Shown here: piece by piece, positions 25,638 through 34,070 of the stretch
Layout of the letters: each line of letters opens with the position of its first letter
How positions within the stretch are numbered: position 1 is the stretch's first letter
Source: Chitinophaga silvisoli
Lineage (GTDB): Bacteria; Bacteroidota; Bacteroidia; Chitinophagales; Chitinophagaceae
NCBI RefSeq assembly: GCF_003412465.1
Contig: NZ_QTJV01000001.1
Coordinates: forward strand, 1,054,001 to 1,118,000
Length of the DNA: 64,000 nt
Direction of reading: 5' to 3'
Position numbers and translations under genes: made by a program
Notes under the pieces: model-generated
Told to the model about the DNA's origin: nothing
The model's input: only the letters and a program-made list of their open reading frames with translations
Databases searched by the model: none

Positions 25638-25814
25638 TTATTTAAGTGGTTTTTGCTGCGGTTGTAAAGTATTGTCTCTGTCGTTTCTGTTCGAGTCCGC
25701 AGTCTTTCTTTCATTTTTTTCACCTTCCTGCATTCTTCTGCGTCTCTGATCATCAAAGGCCTTTTGCCTGTTTTGTTGATCCTGGGAAGGATGTTGATCA
25801 TTTGACTTTTTCAT
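25638..25814 (-). CDS. Small disordered charged protein, paralogue of the next gene
   Basis: A 58-residue protein from ATG 25814 (MKKSNDQHPSQDQQNRQ). It is nearly all Gln, Asn, Asp, Arg and Lys, with no hydrophobic core, so probably disordered. KAFDDQRRRRMQEGEKN and the C-terminal QKPLK match AFDDQRGKTTQEGDND and DQPLK in the protein at 25890-26258, also at its two ends. The two are tandem paralogues; this copy lacks the long acidic middle. Function unknown, possibly stress-related by analogy with small hydrophilic proteins. Confidence 0.55.
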   Translation of the reverse strand: MKKSNDQHPSQDQQNRQKAFDDQRRRRMQEGEKNERKTADSNRNDRDNTLQPQQKPLK

Positions 25815-25889
25815 AAAATGAAGTTTTAGTGAATAGTAATGAAAGCACAAATACAAGGCCAGAATGCTTTCTGGCGGCTTCATCAGCGT

Positions 25890-26258
25890 TTATTTAAGGG
25901 GCTGGTCCGATGTGCGCATCGTATTGGACCCCGTTCTGTTATCATCATCAGTTCCCTTATTCTGGGAGCCGGTGTCTGCAGCATTAGTGATATCCTGTTT
26001 GCCGCCTTTCCTGCCCTCAGGGCCCCATTCAATATTTTCGGCCTCATCATCAGAAATATTATTTTCTTCCAGATCAGCTTCATCCAGGACTGGTGATCCA
26101 TCATCTTCTTCATCGTCAGCTACAGAAGAATCATTTTCATCATCAGCTACAGAAGAATCATTGTCGCCTTCCTGTGTAGTTTTCCCTCTTTGATCATCAA
26201 AAGCCTGTTCATTTTTGTCTTCAACAGGGTTTTCCAATTGGTCTTTTTTGTTTTGCAT
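25890..26258 (-). CDS. Small acidic disordered protein with duplicated NDSSVADDE motif
   Basis: A 122-residue, strongly acidic protein (MQNKKDQLENPVEDKNEQ) without signal or membrane segment. It carries a perfect nine-residue tandem, NDSSVADDE twice at about residues 33-50, then runs of Asp/Glu and a polar end (TMRTSDQPLK). Start and end resemble the shorter neighbour downstream, so this is an expanded paralogue. A third acidic, disordered protein is encoded divergently at 26442. No family recognised. Confidence 0.6.
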   Translation of the reverse strand: MQNKKDQLENPVEDKNEQAFDDQRGKTTQEGDNDSSVADDENDSSVADDEEDDGSPVLDEADLEENNISDDEAENIEWGPEGRKGGKQDITNAADTGSQNKGTDDDNRTGSNTMRTSDQPLK

Positions 26259-26441
26259 AAAATAGAATTTTTAAAGGGTGAATGTTTTATAAACAATAGT
26301 GCAAACATGGTTCCATGCCCTAATTACCTTTTTTATAAAGCGTTTCTGTGAGTTATTTCCCCGCATACCGAAGTGAAAACAACTTCCTGCTGTGTAAATG
26401 GCATGGCCTTATTCTTGTTGCTAAAAAAGAAAACGAATGTT

Positions 26442-26972
26442 ATGGCAAACAAGACAAAAATTACAAGCGATATACAGGATTCCAAGCGCGATCAGGAACG
26501 CATGAAACCAGAAACAACTATCGTAGATCTGCCTGAAGTGAGTGATATTCCCGGCCAGGAGAATGTAGAACCATTGCCTCCGGGCACAGGTCGTGTGCCG
26601 ACAGCAGCCTCTGATGATGAAGAAGGATATGGTGTGCTCGACGACCTGAATGGCAGTCCACAGGATGCAATAGAAACAGACGATGAACAGCTGATCACTG
26701 ATGAAAGCAGCAATGTATCCCGCCAGGAAAGACAGGATTTATACGAAAGTGCTAATGTGACTCCGGGCGATGAAGGCGCAAGAGATCTGAAACGTGCGCA
26801 GTTAAATAATGTAGATGATGAAGGTGAATTCCTGGAGGAGAAATCCAGCCATTTATCCGGCGAAGACCTGGATGTACCCGGTAGCGAATTGGATGACGAC
26901 AATGAAAGCCAGGGTGCAGAAGATGAAGAAAATAATCCTTACAGCGTAGGTGGTGACCGTAATGAATTATAA
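26442..26972 (+). CDS. Acidic disordered protein of unknown function
   Basis: A 176-residue protein from ATG 26442 (MANKTKITSDIQDSKRDQER). Very rich in Asp, Glu, Ser, Asn and Gly, without predicted helices or membrane segments beyond the first 40 residues. It contains ASDDEEGYGVLDDLNGSPQD and ends NNPYSVGGDRNEL. The earlier possible start at 26373 would add a hydrophobic stretch (MALFLLL) and is less likely. Its stop at 26972 sits directly against the next gene's start. It is divergent from the two minus-strand small acidic genes. Confidence 0.6.
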   Translation: MANKTKITSDIQDSKRDQERMKPETTIVDLPEVSDIPGQENVEPLPPGTGRVPTAASDDEEGYGVLDDLNGSPQDAIETDDEQLITDESSNVSRQERQDLYESANVTPGDEGARDLKRAQLNNVDDEGEFLEEKSSHLSGEDLDVPGSELDDDNESQGAEDEENNPYSVGGDRNEL

Positions 26973-26973
26973 T

Positions 26974-27198
26974 ATGAAGCATACATCTCTTGATAAAGAA
27001 AAAGTGCAGGTAGATTTCACATCAATGAATCTACCTGCTACTGTCCTCAATTTTCGTCCTGAGGTTTATACTGACGGCGATATGTTTTATTGCGTAATAG
27101 GGGCTGGTACAGAACAGGCTATATATGGAGAGGGCAATACAGTAGAAGCAGCCTTATTAAATTGGGAAAAAGCTTATCATGAACGCTCAGGAAAATAA
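26974..27198 (+). CDS. Small HicB-like fold protein
   Basis: A 74-residue protein from ATG 26974 (an in-frame ATG at 26962 overlaps the previous gene). DGDMFYCVIGAGTEQAIYG followed by GNTVEAALLNWEKAYHER resembles the HicB/DUF1902 pattern: a beta-hairpin, a Gly turn, then a helix starting at TxxEA. HicB proteins are antitoxins, but there is no HicA-type partner beside it and no added DNA-binding domain. It may be a solitary member with another role. The 3' end overlaps the convergent glycosylase by 12 bases. Confidence 0.55.
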   Translation: MKHTSLDKEKVQVDFTSMNLPATVLNFRPEVYTDGDMFYCVIGAGTEQAIYGEGNTVEAALLNWEKAYHERSGK

Positions 27199-27966
27199 CT
27201 CCTGTTCGTCTGTATAATACGTTTTCCTGGAACCCACTTTATGCTTCCGGATAGCATATCCGCCAGGGCTTTCTTCTTTTTTCGCATGATGCACTTTCAT
27301 AAAGTCTCTGTATTCACCGCTGATAAGATTTTTATCGTGTTTGAGAATCTGTTTAATGCCGTCCTTCAGTACTTTTTTAATACTGCTGGCGAGCACTTTT
27401 ATTTGCGTGCCGGGAATCTTATTGGCCACAGAGAAGGGCGAAATACGTGCATGGTATAAGATCTCATCTGTGTAGGCGTTCCCGAGACCCCGGATCAGGT
27501 CCTGGTCCATCAACACCTCTTTAATGGCTTTTTTCGAGGAGGCGAAAGTCTCTTTCAGGAATTTGGTATTGACCTGTTTGGACATGGCATCAGGTACCTC
27601 ACTCTCTTCAGGATTGAGCGTTACTGTCGCCTGCCCCTGGAAGTCAGTCATCGCCAGGCCACTGCCATCCGTGAATTGCAATGCGATAATCGTCCATTTG
27701 GGAAAATCCTTTCCCTCAAAGAGAGCAGGTTCTCCATGAAGCATCAGGTGCCAACCCAGTTTATTTTTATTGCTGAAAGCAAGTCGTAACTGTTTTCCTT
27801 CACGATAAATCTCCGTGAGTTTTTGTTTTTCAATCTGCTTCTTTAAAGCGGCGACTGTCGTTTTTAGTTTTTTGGGGTAGGGTACTTCCAGCTTCTTTAC
27901 CACTTTCCCTTTGAGCATTTTCGTAAGGTTCATACTGAACACTTCGAGGTCTGGTATTTCAGGCAT
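27187..27966 (-). CDS. Fpg/Nei family DNA glycosylase without zinc finger
   Basis: A 259-residue protein starting MPEIPDLEVF: after Met removal, Pro is the catalytic N-terminal residue and Glu its partner, as in formamidopyrimidine and endonuclease VIII glycosylases. A helix-two-turn-helix region (about 145-185, LMDQDLIRGLGNAYTDEILYHARISP) is well kept. The C-terminus reads KVHHAKKEESPGGYAIRKHKVGSRKTYYTDE, with no Cys4 zinc finger, so it is a zincless-finger type as in NEIL1 and some bacterial relatives. It would excise oxidised bases in base-excision repair. Confidence 0.88.
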   Translation of the reverse strand: MPEIPDLEVFSMNLTKMLKGKVVKKLEVPYPKKLKTTVAALKKQIEKQKLTEIYREGKQLRLAFSNKNKLGWHLMLHGEPALFEGKDFPKWTIIALQFTDGSGLAMTDFQGQATVTLNPEESEVPDAMSKQVNTKFLKETFASSKKAIKEVLMDQDLIRGLGNAYTDEILYHARISPFSVANKIPGTQIKVLASSIKKVLKDGIKQILKHDKNLISGEYRDFMKVHHAKKEESPGGYAIRKHKVGSRKTYYTDEQELFS

Positions 27967-28004
27967 AACAATGAAGATTTATTCACGCTTAAAATTAATA
28001 TATC

Positions 28005-28295
28005 ATGAGCAGCTTATCAAATACAACTACTGATCACGAAACGATCAGGCAATGGGTAGAGGAACGAAAGGGCAAACCTGCACAGGTAGAAGGCACCGGC
28101 AACAAGAAGGAACCGGGCGTTCTGCGAATCGATTTCCCGGGAAATGATTCCGGGCGGCTACAGGAAATCTCCTGGGAACAATTCTTTGAAAAGTTTGATG
28201 AAGAAAGTCTCGCGTTTCTTTACCAGGAGAAAACAGCAGACGGCGAAGTTAGTTATTTCAACAAGTTAATCAGCAGAGAAAACGAAAGTAAATGA
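28005..28295 (+). CDS. Small conserved-looking protein of unknown function
   Basis: A 96-residue, charged, single-domain protein (MSSLSNTTTDHETIRQWVEERKGKPAQVEG). ISWEQFFEKFDEESLAFLYQEK near residues 55-76 suggests a helical core. Similar short proteins in many bacteria are often mislabelled as 1,4-alpha-glucan branching enzyme; at this length it cannot be that enzyme. Function unknown. It is divergent from the glycosylase and followed by a terminator. Confidence 0.7.
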   Translation: MSSLSNTTTDHETIRQWVEERKGKPAQVEGTGNKKEPGVLRIDFPGNDSGRLQEISWEQFFEKFDEESLAFLYQEKTADGEVSYFNKLISRENESK

Positions 28296-28297
28296 AT

Positions 28298-28323
28298 AAA
28301 AGGGAGGCAGGTCCTCCCTTTTT
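28298..28323 (+). terminator. Intrinsic terminator
   Basis: AAAAGGGAGG (28298-28307) pairs with CCTCCCTTTT (28313-28322) around a 5-base loop, right after the gene ending at 28295. Confidence 0.75.
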
Positions 28324-28633
28324 AATTACTGCCCCGGCGAAGAATTTCAGGCGATCTGTACATTTGCTTTACTTGTTCCCATGGTTCCTATAAATGGGGA
28401 ACATCTTTCTCATCCGCCCGCAAACCCCCGCCCACTGCGAGACACTTTCACCGGAATAAACGCTTGTTCCCCGTACGTTTCCTTATTCATTGAGTACTAT
28501 TGGTTTACTTCTTGTTATTATTAGTGAAAGGCACTATTACTATCCGACGAACATTCCACCTGTATGCTTGGCTCTGATCCATCAATGACGCGCGACAAAT
28601 ATTCACTCACTATAAAATCAAATTTCTGTTTGT
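28324..28633 (+). other. 310-base gap before the glycan locus
   Basis: No ORF or clear repeat. It should hold the promoter of the plus-strand glycosyltransferase run that begins at 28634, but I could not find a convincing TTTG/TAnnTTTG pair. Confidence 0.4.
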
Positions 28634-29662
28634 ATGATGACCCGGGTTGGAAATGAAACCAGATTGAAAATCTTTACATGGCATATTCACGGAAGCTATT
28701 TGTATTATCTATCACAAGGGAACTATGATATATATATCCCGGTAAATGATGAGCGAACACCCGGTTATTATGGTCGTGGGAGGACATTTCCTTTTGGAAG
28801 TAATGTAATAGAAATTCCTGCTGATATGGTGAAGAGTTATGACTTTGATGTCATCATGTATCAGTCAGTAAAGAATTATCTCGTAGACCAATACGAGATT
28901 CTGACACCTACACAGCGCAGGCTTCCCAGAGTATATCTGGAGCACAATACGCCGCTCAAAAGCCCTTTTGGCACCCGCCATACGGTAAATGACCGTCGTA
29001 TTTGCCTGGTACATGTCACCCACTATAATCGACTGATGTGGGATAATAACCGTACGCCTGTTACAGTAATAGAACATGGTGTCACAGATTCAAATATTCC
29101 TTATACAGGAGAACTGGACAAAGGTGTAACCATCATCAATCACCTGCCTCAAAGAGGTCGTGCACTGGGCTGGGATGTATTCCAGCAGGTAACCAGGCAG
29201 GTGCCTGTGGATCTTGCAGGCATGGGCAATGAGGCTGTGGGCGGAGCTGAGGTACTACACCCGCAGCTGCCTGCATTCAGAGGGAAATACCGTTACTTTT
29301 TCCATCCGGTACGCCATACCAGTTTAGGATTGGCCGTATGCGAAGCCATGATGCAGGGATTGCCTGTAATTGGCCTGGCTACCACTGAACTGGTGACCGT
29401 GATTGAAAATGGCGTGAATGGCTGGATTCACACTGATATCGACTTCCTGATTGATAAAATGAAACTGCTGATGAATGATCCCGAACTGGCTGCTCAAATG
29501 GGTAAAGCTGCAAGGGAAACCGCTCTCAGACGCTTTAACATAGACCGCTTCACAGCGGATTGGGAAAACCTTTTCAATGCTGTCTGTGCCAATGTACCAG
29601 GACAGCCTTTCAATGCAGATACCTGCAATGCGAATGTAAGCGGAAAAGAAAAAATCATGTAG
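28634..29662 (+). CDS. Glycosyltransferase, GT4-like
   Basis: A 342-residue cytoplasmic protein (MMTRVGNETRLKIFTWHIHG). The C-terminal half has the GT-B donor-binding signature: HTSLGLAVCEAMMQGLPVIG (about 234-253), where the two Glu-type positions and the Gly turn match GT4 enzymes, then NGVNGWIHTD. The N-terminal acceptor half is short and has YLEHNTPLKSPFG. It opens the glycan locus, three bases ahead of the second glycosyltransferase. Sugar donor and acceptor cannot be told. Confidence 0.78.
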   Translation: MMTRVGNETRLKIFTWHIHGSYLYYLSQGNYDIYIPVNDERTPGYYGRGRTFPFGSNVIEIPADMVKSYDFDVIMYQSVKNYLVDQYEILTPTQRRLPRVYLEHNTPLKSPFGTRHTVNDRRICLVHVTHYNRLMWDNNRTPVTVIEHGVTDSNIPYTGELDKGVTIINHLPQRGRALGWDVFQQVTRQVPVDLAGMGNEAVGGAEVLHPQLPAFRGKYRYFFHPVRHTSLGLAVCEAMMQGLPVIGLATTELVTVIENGVNGWIHTDIDFLIDKMKLLMNDPELAAQMGKAARETALRRFNIDRFTADWENLFNAVCANVPGQPFNADTCNANVSGKEKIM

Positions 29663-29665
29663 AAT

Positions 29666-30919
29666 ATGAAAAAGAGGATTGCATTTATTAGTGAACACGC
29701 TTCTCCCCTGGTCACCCCGGGGAGCGTGGATGCCGGCGGGCAGAATGTGTATGTAGGAGAACTGGCAAAACAATTATCCCGTATGGGATATGCAGTAGAT
29801 GTATTTACACGCCGCGAGAACCCTGATCTGCCCGCTGTCACAATGTGGATGGAGGAGGTAAGGGTTATCCAGATAGATGCAGGCCCGGCAAAGGTGGTCG
29901 CCAAAGAAGAACTATTACCTTATATGGCGGCATTCAGAGAAGAAATGATCAGTTTCATGGAAGAGGAGCAAACAGCTTATCATCTTGTACATGCAAATTT
30001 CTTTATGTCTGCACTTGTGGCCATGGAGCTGAAACAATTGCTGGGCATTCCTTTCGTGGTCACCTTTCACGCCCTGGGACATGTACGTAAAATCTACCAG
30101 GGCGATAAGGACCGCTTCCCGCCTGAACGTACCGACATTGAAACTGAAGTGATCTTACAAGCCAACCAGATCATTGCTGAATGTCCACAGGATAAGGAAG
30201 ACCTCATTAATTATTATAAGGCACCCGTCCATAAGATTACCATCATTCCTTGCGGCGTTAACCTGGATGAGGTGTATGCTGTAGATAAAGAAAAAGCAAG
30301 AGAGATTTTAAAACTGCCTAAAAATGAAAAGATCATTTTACAACTGGGCAGAATGGTGCCACGAAAAGGTGTGGATAACGTGATCAGGGCAATGGCACAG
30401 TTGAAGATGCCGGATGTAAAACTCATCATAGTAGGCAGCAATGTACCTGCTTCGTCAGGAGACGTAGATTATGAACTGGAAAGACTGCGTACCCTGGCCA
30501 ATGAACTGAAGGTAGGGGCACAGGTCATCTTTGCCGGCCAGCGAAGCCGCCATGAATTGAAACACTATTATTCTGCTGCAGACCTGTTTATTACCACTCC
30601 CTGGTATGAACCCTTTGGTATTACACCGCTGGAGTCTATGGCATGTGGCACACCGGTGATAGGCAGTGATGTAGGTGGCATTAAATACAGTGTGGCAGAT
30701 GGAAGAACCGGTTTACTGGTGCCGCCTGAAGATCCTGTATCATTGGCAGCGGCTATCTTTAAACTGCTGCAGGATGATAGCCTGCGTCAGGAAATGGGGA
30801 GCAATGCAATCAAACGGATCCATGCATTGTTTACATGGGAATGTGTGGCCCGCAAAATGAAATACCTGTACCAGCAGGTTATCAACGAAGCTTACTATGA
30901 GAAAAGCCATATTTATTGA
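29666..30919 (+). CDS. Glycosyltransferase, GT4 (sucrose-phosphate-synthase-like)
   Basis: A 417-residue GT-B enzyme. The N-terminal half has VDAGGQNVYVGELAKQLSRM (about 21-40), the glycine-rich loop of the GT4 family. QLGRMVPRKGVDNVI (about 223) starts the donor domain. PWYEPFGITPLESMACGTPV (about 312-331) is the ExxxxxxxE donor motif. These enzymes use nucleotide sugars, with retention of configuration. The next gene starts inside its last codons (30897), implying translational coupling with the heptose genes. Confidence 0.85.
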   Translation: MKKRIAFISEHASPLVTPGSVDAGGQNVYVGELAKQLSRMGYAVDVFTRRENPDLPAVTMWMEEVRVIQIDAGPAKVVAKEELLPYMAAFREEMISFMEEEQTAYHLVHANFFMSALVAMELKQLLGIPFVVTFHALGHVRKIYQGDKDRFPPERTDIETEVILQANQIIAECPQDKEDLINYYKAPVHKITIIPCGVNLDEVYAVDKEKAREILKLPKNEKIILQLGRMVPRKGVDNVIRAMAQLKMPDVKLIIVGSNVPASSGDVDYELERLRTLANELKVGAQVIFAGQRSRHELKHYYSAADLFITTPWYEPFGITPLESMACGTPVIGSDVGGIKYSVADGRTGLLVPPEDPVSLAAAIFKLLQDDSLRQEMGSNAIKRIHALFTWECVARKMKYLYQQVINEAYYEKSHIY

Positions 30920-31487
30920 TAAAGATGGTACGCTGATAAAAGATGTTCCTTACAATGTAGATCCTGGGTTGATAGTACTGGAACCATATGCCGGAAAGGC
31001 CATGCAGCTTTTCCAGGAGCAGGGTTACATGCTGGTAGTTATTACAAATCAGTCAGGCATTGCAAGGGGATACTTCAGAGAAGAGCAATTAGAGGGCGTT
31101 CAACAAAAGATCAATGCATTGTTAGGTGAATACAAGGTACTACTCGATGGATTTTTCTATTGCCCGCATCATCCTGAGGGAACCATTTTTCCATATGCCA
31201 TCAACTGTAATTGCCGCAAACCAAATCCTGGTATGCTGCTGACAGCTGCTGAGCAATTGGGCATTGATTTAAAACAATCATGGATGATCGGCGACATCCT
31301 CCATGATGTAGAAGCCGGCAATCAGGCTGGGTGTCGCTCATTACTGATCAATAACGGGCATGAAACGGAGTGGAAAATTAATCCTCAACGCCAGCCTGTA
31401 TACGTTGCCAGTGATCTGCTCGATGCCGCACAATTTATTACTAAAGTTAATCAACATGACCCAACAATTTCATTCACTGGTAAATAA
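30897..31487 (+). CDS. gmhB: D-glycero-D-manno-heptose-1,7-bisphosphate phosphatase-like HAD enzyme
   Basis: A 196-residue HAD-IIIA phosphatase. Motif I is IDKDGTLI (residues 7-14), in place of the usual DxDGT start. TNQSGIARG (about 50) is motif II. The zinc-binding loop CPHHPEG...CNCRKPNPGML (about 83-110) marks GmhB-type enzymes, and GDILHDVEAG carries motif IV. It removes the C7 phosphate during ADP- or GDP-heptose synthesis. It overlaps both neighbours, including hldE by 32 bases, which supports a shared pathway. Asp8 is followed by Lys, where GmhB usually has a second Asp at +2; here D10 fills that place. Confidence 0.82.
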   Translation: MRKAIFIDKDGTLIKDVPYNVDPGLIVLEPYAGKAMQLFQEQGYMLVVITNQSGIARGYFREEQLEGVQQKINALLGEYKVLLDGFFYCPHHPEGTIFPYAINCNCRKPNPGMLLTAAEQLGIDLKQSWMIGDILHDVEAGNQAGCRSLLINNGHETEWKINPQRQPVYVASDLLDAAQFITKVNQHDPTISFTGK

Positions 31488-32940
31488 TCTGCATCAGCCT
31501 TCTGTTCTGGTAATTGGTGACCTGATACTGGATACCTACCTTCGGGGAGCCAGTACAAGATTAACCCCGGAAGCACCGGTACCGGTTGTTAATATTACCT
31601 CCCACACCTGTGTGCCTGGTGGCGCAGCCAACACAGCAATCAATTTAAGATACCTGGGAGCAGCGGTTACATTTGCAGCCATAGTAGGTGAGGATACTGC
31701 CGGGAAAGAGGCGCAGGCTTTACTCTCCAAAGAAGGAATTCATACTTACCTGATTAATTGCAATAGCCGGAATACAATCGTAAAGACCAGGGTGATAGCA
31801 GGCAGCCAGTTGCTTACCAGGTATGACGAAGGTACTGAGATACCTGTGCCTGATGGTTGTGAAGAAAAGCTGATTGCTTTCCTGGAGGATACCTTTGACC
31901 ACTACGATGCCATCGTGATCGCTGATTACAATAAAGGAGTGGTCACTCCCGGTATTATTACTGCACTGGAAAGGCTGAATGCTGAGAGAAAGAAATTTAT
32001 TGCTGTAGATGCAAAGCGACTGGACCTGTACAGGCAATTACGGCCTTCACTGGTGAAACCGAATTACCACGAGATCATGCAGCTCCTCCAATTGCCTGAG
32101 AAATCGTCTTACCGTGCTGCACAACTGCGGGATATGGGAGGCGCTATCAGCCGTCTTACCGGGGCAGAAGTAGTGGCATTGACACTGGATGCAGAAGGTG
32201 CGCTGATTTTTAATAAGGGTGAAATAGTCTGTCATACACCTGCTTACCCGGTTTCACAATTGAACGTATCCGGTGCTGGTGATACCTATATCAGTGCCTT
32301 CACAATGTCCTGCCTGTCAGGCATGGAGCTATGCGATGCTGCGGAAATGGCTGCCGCCGCCGCAGCTATTGTGATCAACAAGGATGATACAGCATACTGC
32401 GCCAGAGGTGAGCTGATAGCCTTCTTCTCCATGCACAATAAATACCTGGATAGTACTGCACAGCTCAAAGAAGTATGTGCCGTATACAAGGCGCAGGGCA
32501 AGCGTATCGTATTTACCAATGGTTGTTTCGATATCCTGCATAGTGGTCATGTGAGTTACCTGACCCGTGCCCGGGAATTAGGAGATATCCTCATCGTGGG
32601 TATCAATAACGATGAAAGCATCAAACGCCTAAAGGGGAGCACAAGACCCATCAATCAACTCCAGGATAGAATGGAAGTGTTAGGCGGGCTGGGTGCTGTG
32701 AATCATATTATCGCTTTTGGTAAACCAGGTGATGATACCCCGATAGAACTGATCAGGACCATTGCTCCTGATGTGTTTACCAAAGGTGGAGATTATACCC
32801 GTGAAGGATTGCCTGAAGCTGAAGTGGTAGAAGAACTCGGTGGCGTGGTGACCATACTCCCGGTTGTTCCTGACAGATCTACAACCTCATTGATTCGACG
32901 GATCCATACATCCCCGGTATTAAAAGTGGCACAAGGATGA
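31456..32940 (+). CDS. hldE: Bifunctional heptose kinase/adenylyltransferase HldE
   Basis: A 494-residue two-domain enzyme from ATG 31456 (MTQQFHSLVNNLHQ). The N-terminal ribokinase-type kinase (about 1-325) has VIGDLILDTYLRG, PGGAANTAINLRYLGA and the catalytic NVSGAGDTYISAF (about 272). The C-terminal cytidylyltransferase-fold domain (about 350-494) begins VFTNGCFDILHSGHVSYL with the HSGH motif. Together they make ADP-heptose from heptose 7-phosphate, with GmhB acting between the two steps. An isomerase (GmhA) and an epimerase (HldD) are not in the window and must be elsewhere. Confidence 0.93.
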   Translation: MTQQFHSLVNNLHQPSVLVIGDLILDTYLRGASTRLTPEAPVPVVNITSHTCVPGGAANTAINLRYLGAAVTFAAIVGEDTAGKEAQALLSKEGIHTYLINCNSRNTIVKTRVIAGSQLLTRYDEGTEIPVPDGCEEKLIAFLEDTFDHYDAIVIADYNKGVVTPGIITALERLNAERKKFIAVDAKRLDLYRQLRPSLVKPNYHEIMQLLQLPEKSSYRAAQLRDMGGAISRLTGAEVVALTLDAEGALIFNKGEIVCHTPAYPVSQLNVSGAGDTYISAFTMSCLSGMELCDAAEMAAAAAAIVINKDDTAYCARGELIAFFSMHNKYLDSTAQLKEVCAVYKAQGKRIVFTNGCFDILHSGHVSYLTRARELGDILIVGINNDESIKRLKGSTRPINQLQDRMEVLGGLGAVNHIIAFGKPGDDTPIELIRTIAPDVFTKGGDYTREGLPEAEVVEELGGVVTILPVVPDRSTTSLIRRIHTSPVLKVAQG

Positions 32941-34070
32941 AAGAAAATACGACTCCACACCGGCAATGGGCCGGTTGTAAACGCATATTGGTAGTAAGAC
33001 CTGATAACATGGGTGATCTGCTCATGAGCGCACCTGCCATCAGGGCACTGAAACAGACATTTGACTGTGAGATCACCGTATTGACTTCCTCAAGAGGCGC
33101 ACTGATAGCAGATAGTATTCCTGAAATAGATGATACCATTGTCTTTGATGCCCCCTGGGTAAAGACAACATCTACTGACGATTATAATGAAATCATCACG
33201 TTGCTGAGAAATGAAGAATTTGATGGTGCCGTGATATTCACCGTCTATAGTCAGAATCCCTTACCTTCCGCCATGATGGTATACCAGGCAGGAATCCCTT
33301 TGCGTCTCGCTTATTGCAGGGAGAATCCTTACGGTTTGCTCACACATTGGGAGCCTGATAAGGAGCCTTATGATTACATTCGTCACCAGGTAAGGCGTGA
33401 CCTGGACCTGGTGAGCAGTATCGGTGCCTTTACAGCTGATGAACAATTAAAACTGGAAGTTGATGAATCTTTATGGCCGGTGATCCGGACAAAAATGTCA
33501 GCCGCCGGATTGGACCTGGAAAAGCCATGGATCATTTTGCATCCGGATGTATCCGAGGAAAAGCGATTGTACCCGGTAGCGGAATGGGTGGCGGCGGTCG
33601 AGAAATTGTCAGCTACGCTGAACTGTCAGTTTTTGCTCACAGGCTTACAGCCGAATGAAGCACTCATACAGGCATTGGAAAGCTACCCGGTTTATTCACT
33701 GACAGGACAACTGGATATCTACGAACTTATTACACTGGTCAGTCATGCAAGACTGGTTATTGCTGTCAATACCGGCATTATTCATATTGCAGCGGCCACC
33801 GATACCTCCGTACTGGTGATTTATGCACTTACCAATCCACAGCATACACCATGGAATGTGCACAGCAAGGTATTGTATTTTGATATACCGGAAAAACTGA
33901 GGAGCAGAAACGAAGTGGTTCGATATGCTTATCACATCTCCGCACAAAAGATGCTGCCCCCAGCTACACCGGAATCTATTGCAATATCGGCCGCCGCGCT
34001 GTTTGAGCAAGCAGATGTTCACTCCAGTTCTGTACGCGGTCATAATGCTGCTCTCTTGTCCAATCAATAG
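32937..34070 (+). CDS. Glycosyltransferase family 9 (heptosyltransferase-like)
   Basis: A 377-residue GT-B enzyme whose ATG overlaps the hldE stop (ATGA). KRILVVRPDNMGDLLMSAPAIRALKQ (seen in parts, about 14-38) is the GT9 N-terminal signature with the catalytic Asp. HPDVSEEKRLYPVAEW (about 201) and AVNTGIIHIAAATDTSVLVIY (about 277) are the donor-domain motifs. With HldE beside it, transfer of a heptose to a lipid-linked or LPS-core acceptor is likely. Its last 95 bases overlap the end of a convergent GT9 gene on the other strand. Confidence 0.88.
   Translation: MKENTTPHRQWAGCKRILVVRPDNMGDLLMSAPAIRALKQTFDCEITVLTSSRGALIADSIPEIDDTIVFDAPWVKTTSTDDYNEIITLLRNEEFDGAVIFTVYSQNPLPSAMMVYQAGIPLRLAYCRENPYGLLTHWEPDKEPYDYIRHQVRRDLDLVSSIGAFTADEQLKLEVDESLWPVIRTKMSAAGLDLEKPWIILHPDVSEEKRLYPVAEWVAAVEKLSATLNCQFLLTGLQPNEALIQALESYPVYSLTGQLDIYELITLVSHARLVIAVNTGIIHIAAATDTSVLVIYALTNPQHTPWNVHSKVLYFDIPEKLRSRNEVVRYAYHISAQKMLPPATPESIAISAAALFEQADVHSSSVRGHNAALLSNQ

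Noticed and set aside
26974..27198. HicAB toxin-antitoxin module
   Set aside because: Only a HicB-like small protein is present; neighbours are a disordered protein and a DNA glycosylase, with no HicA-type dsRBD toxin.
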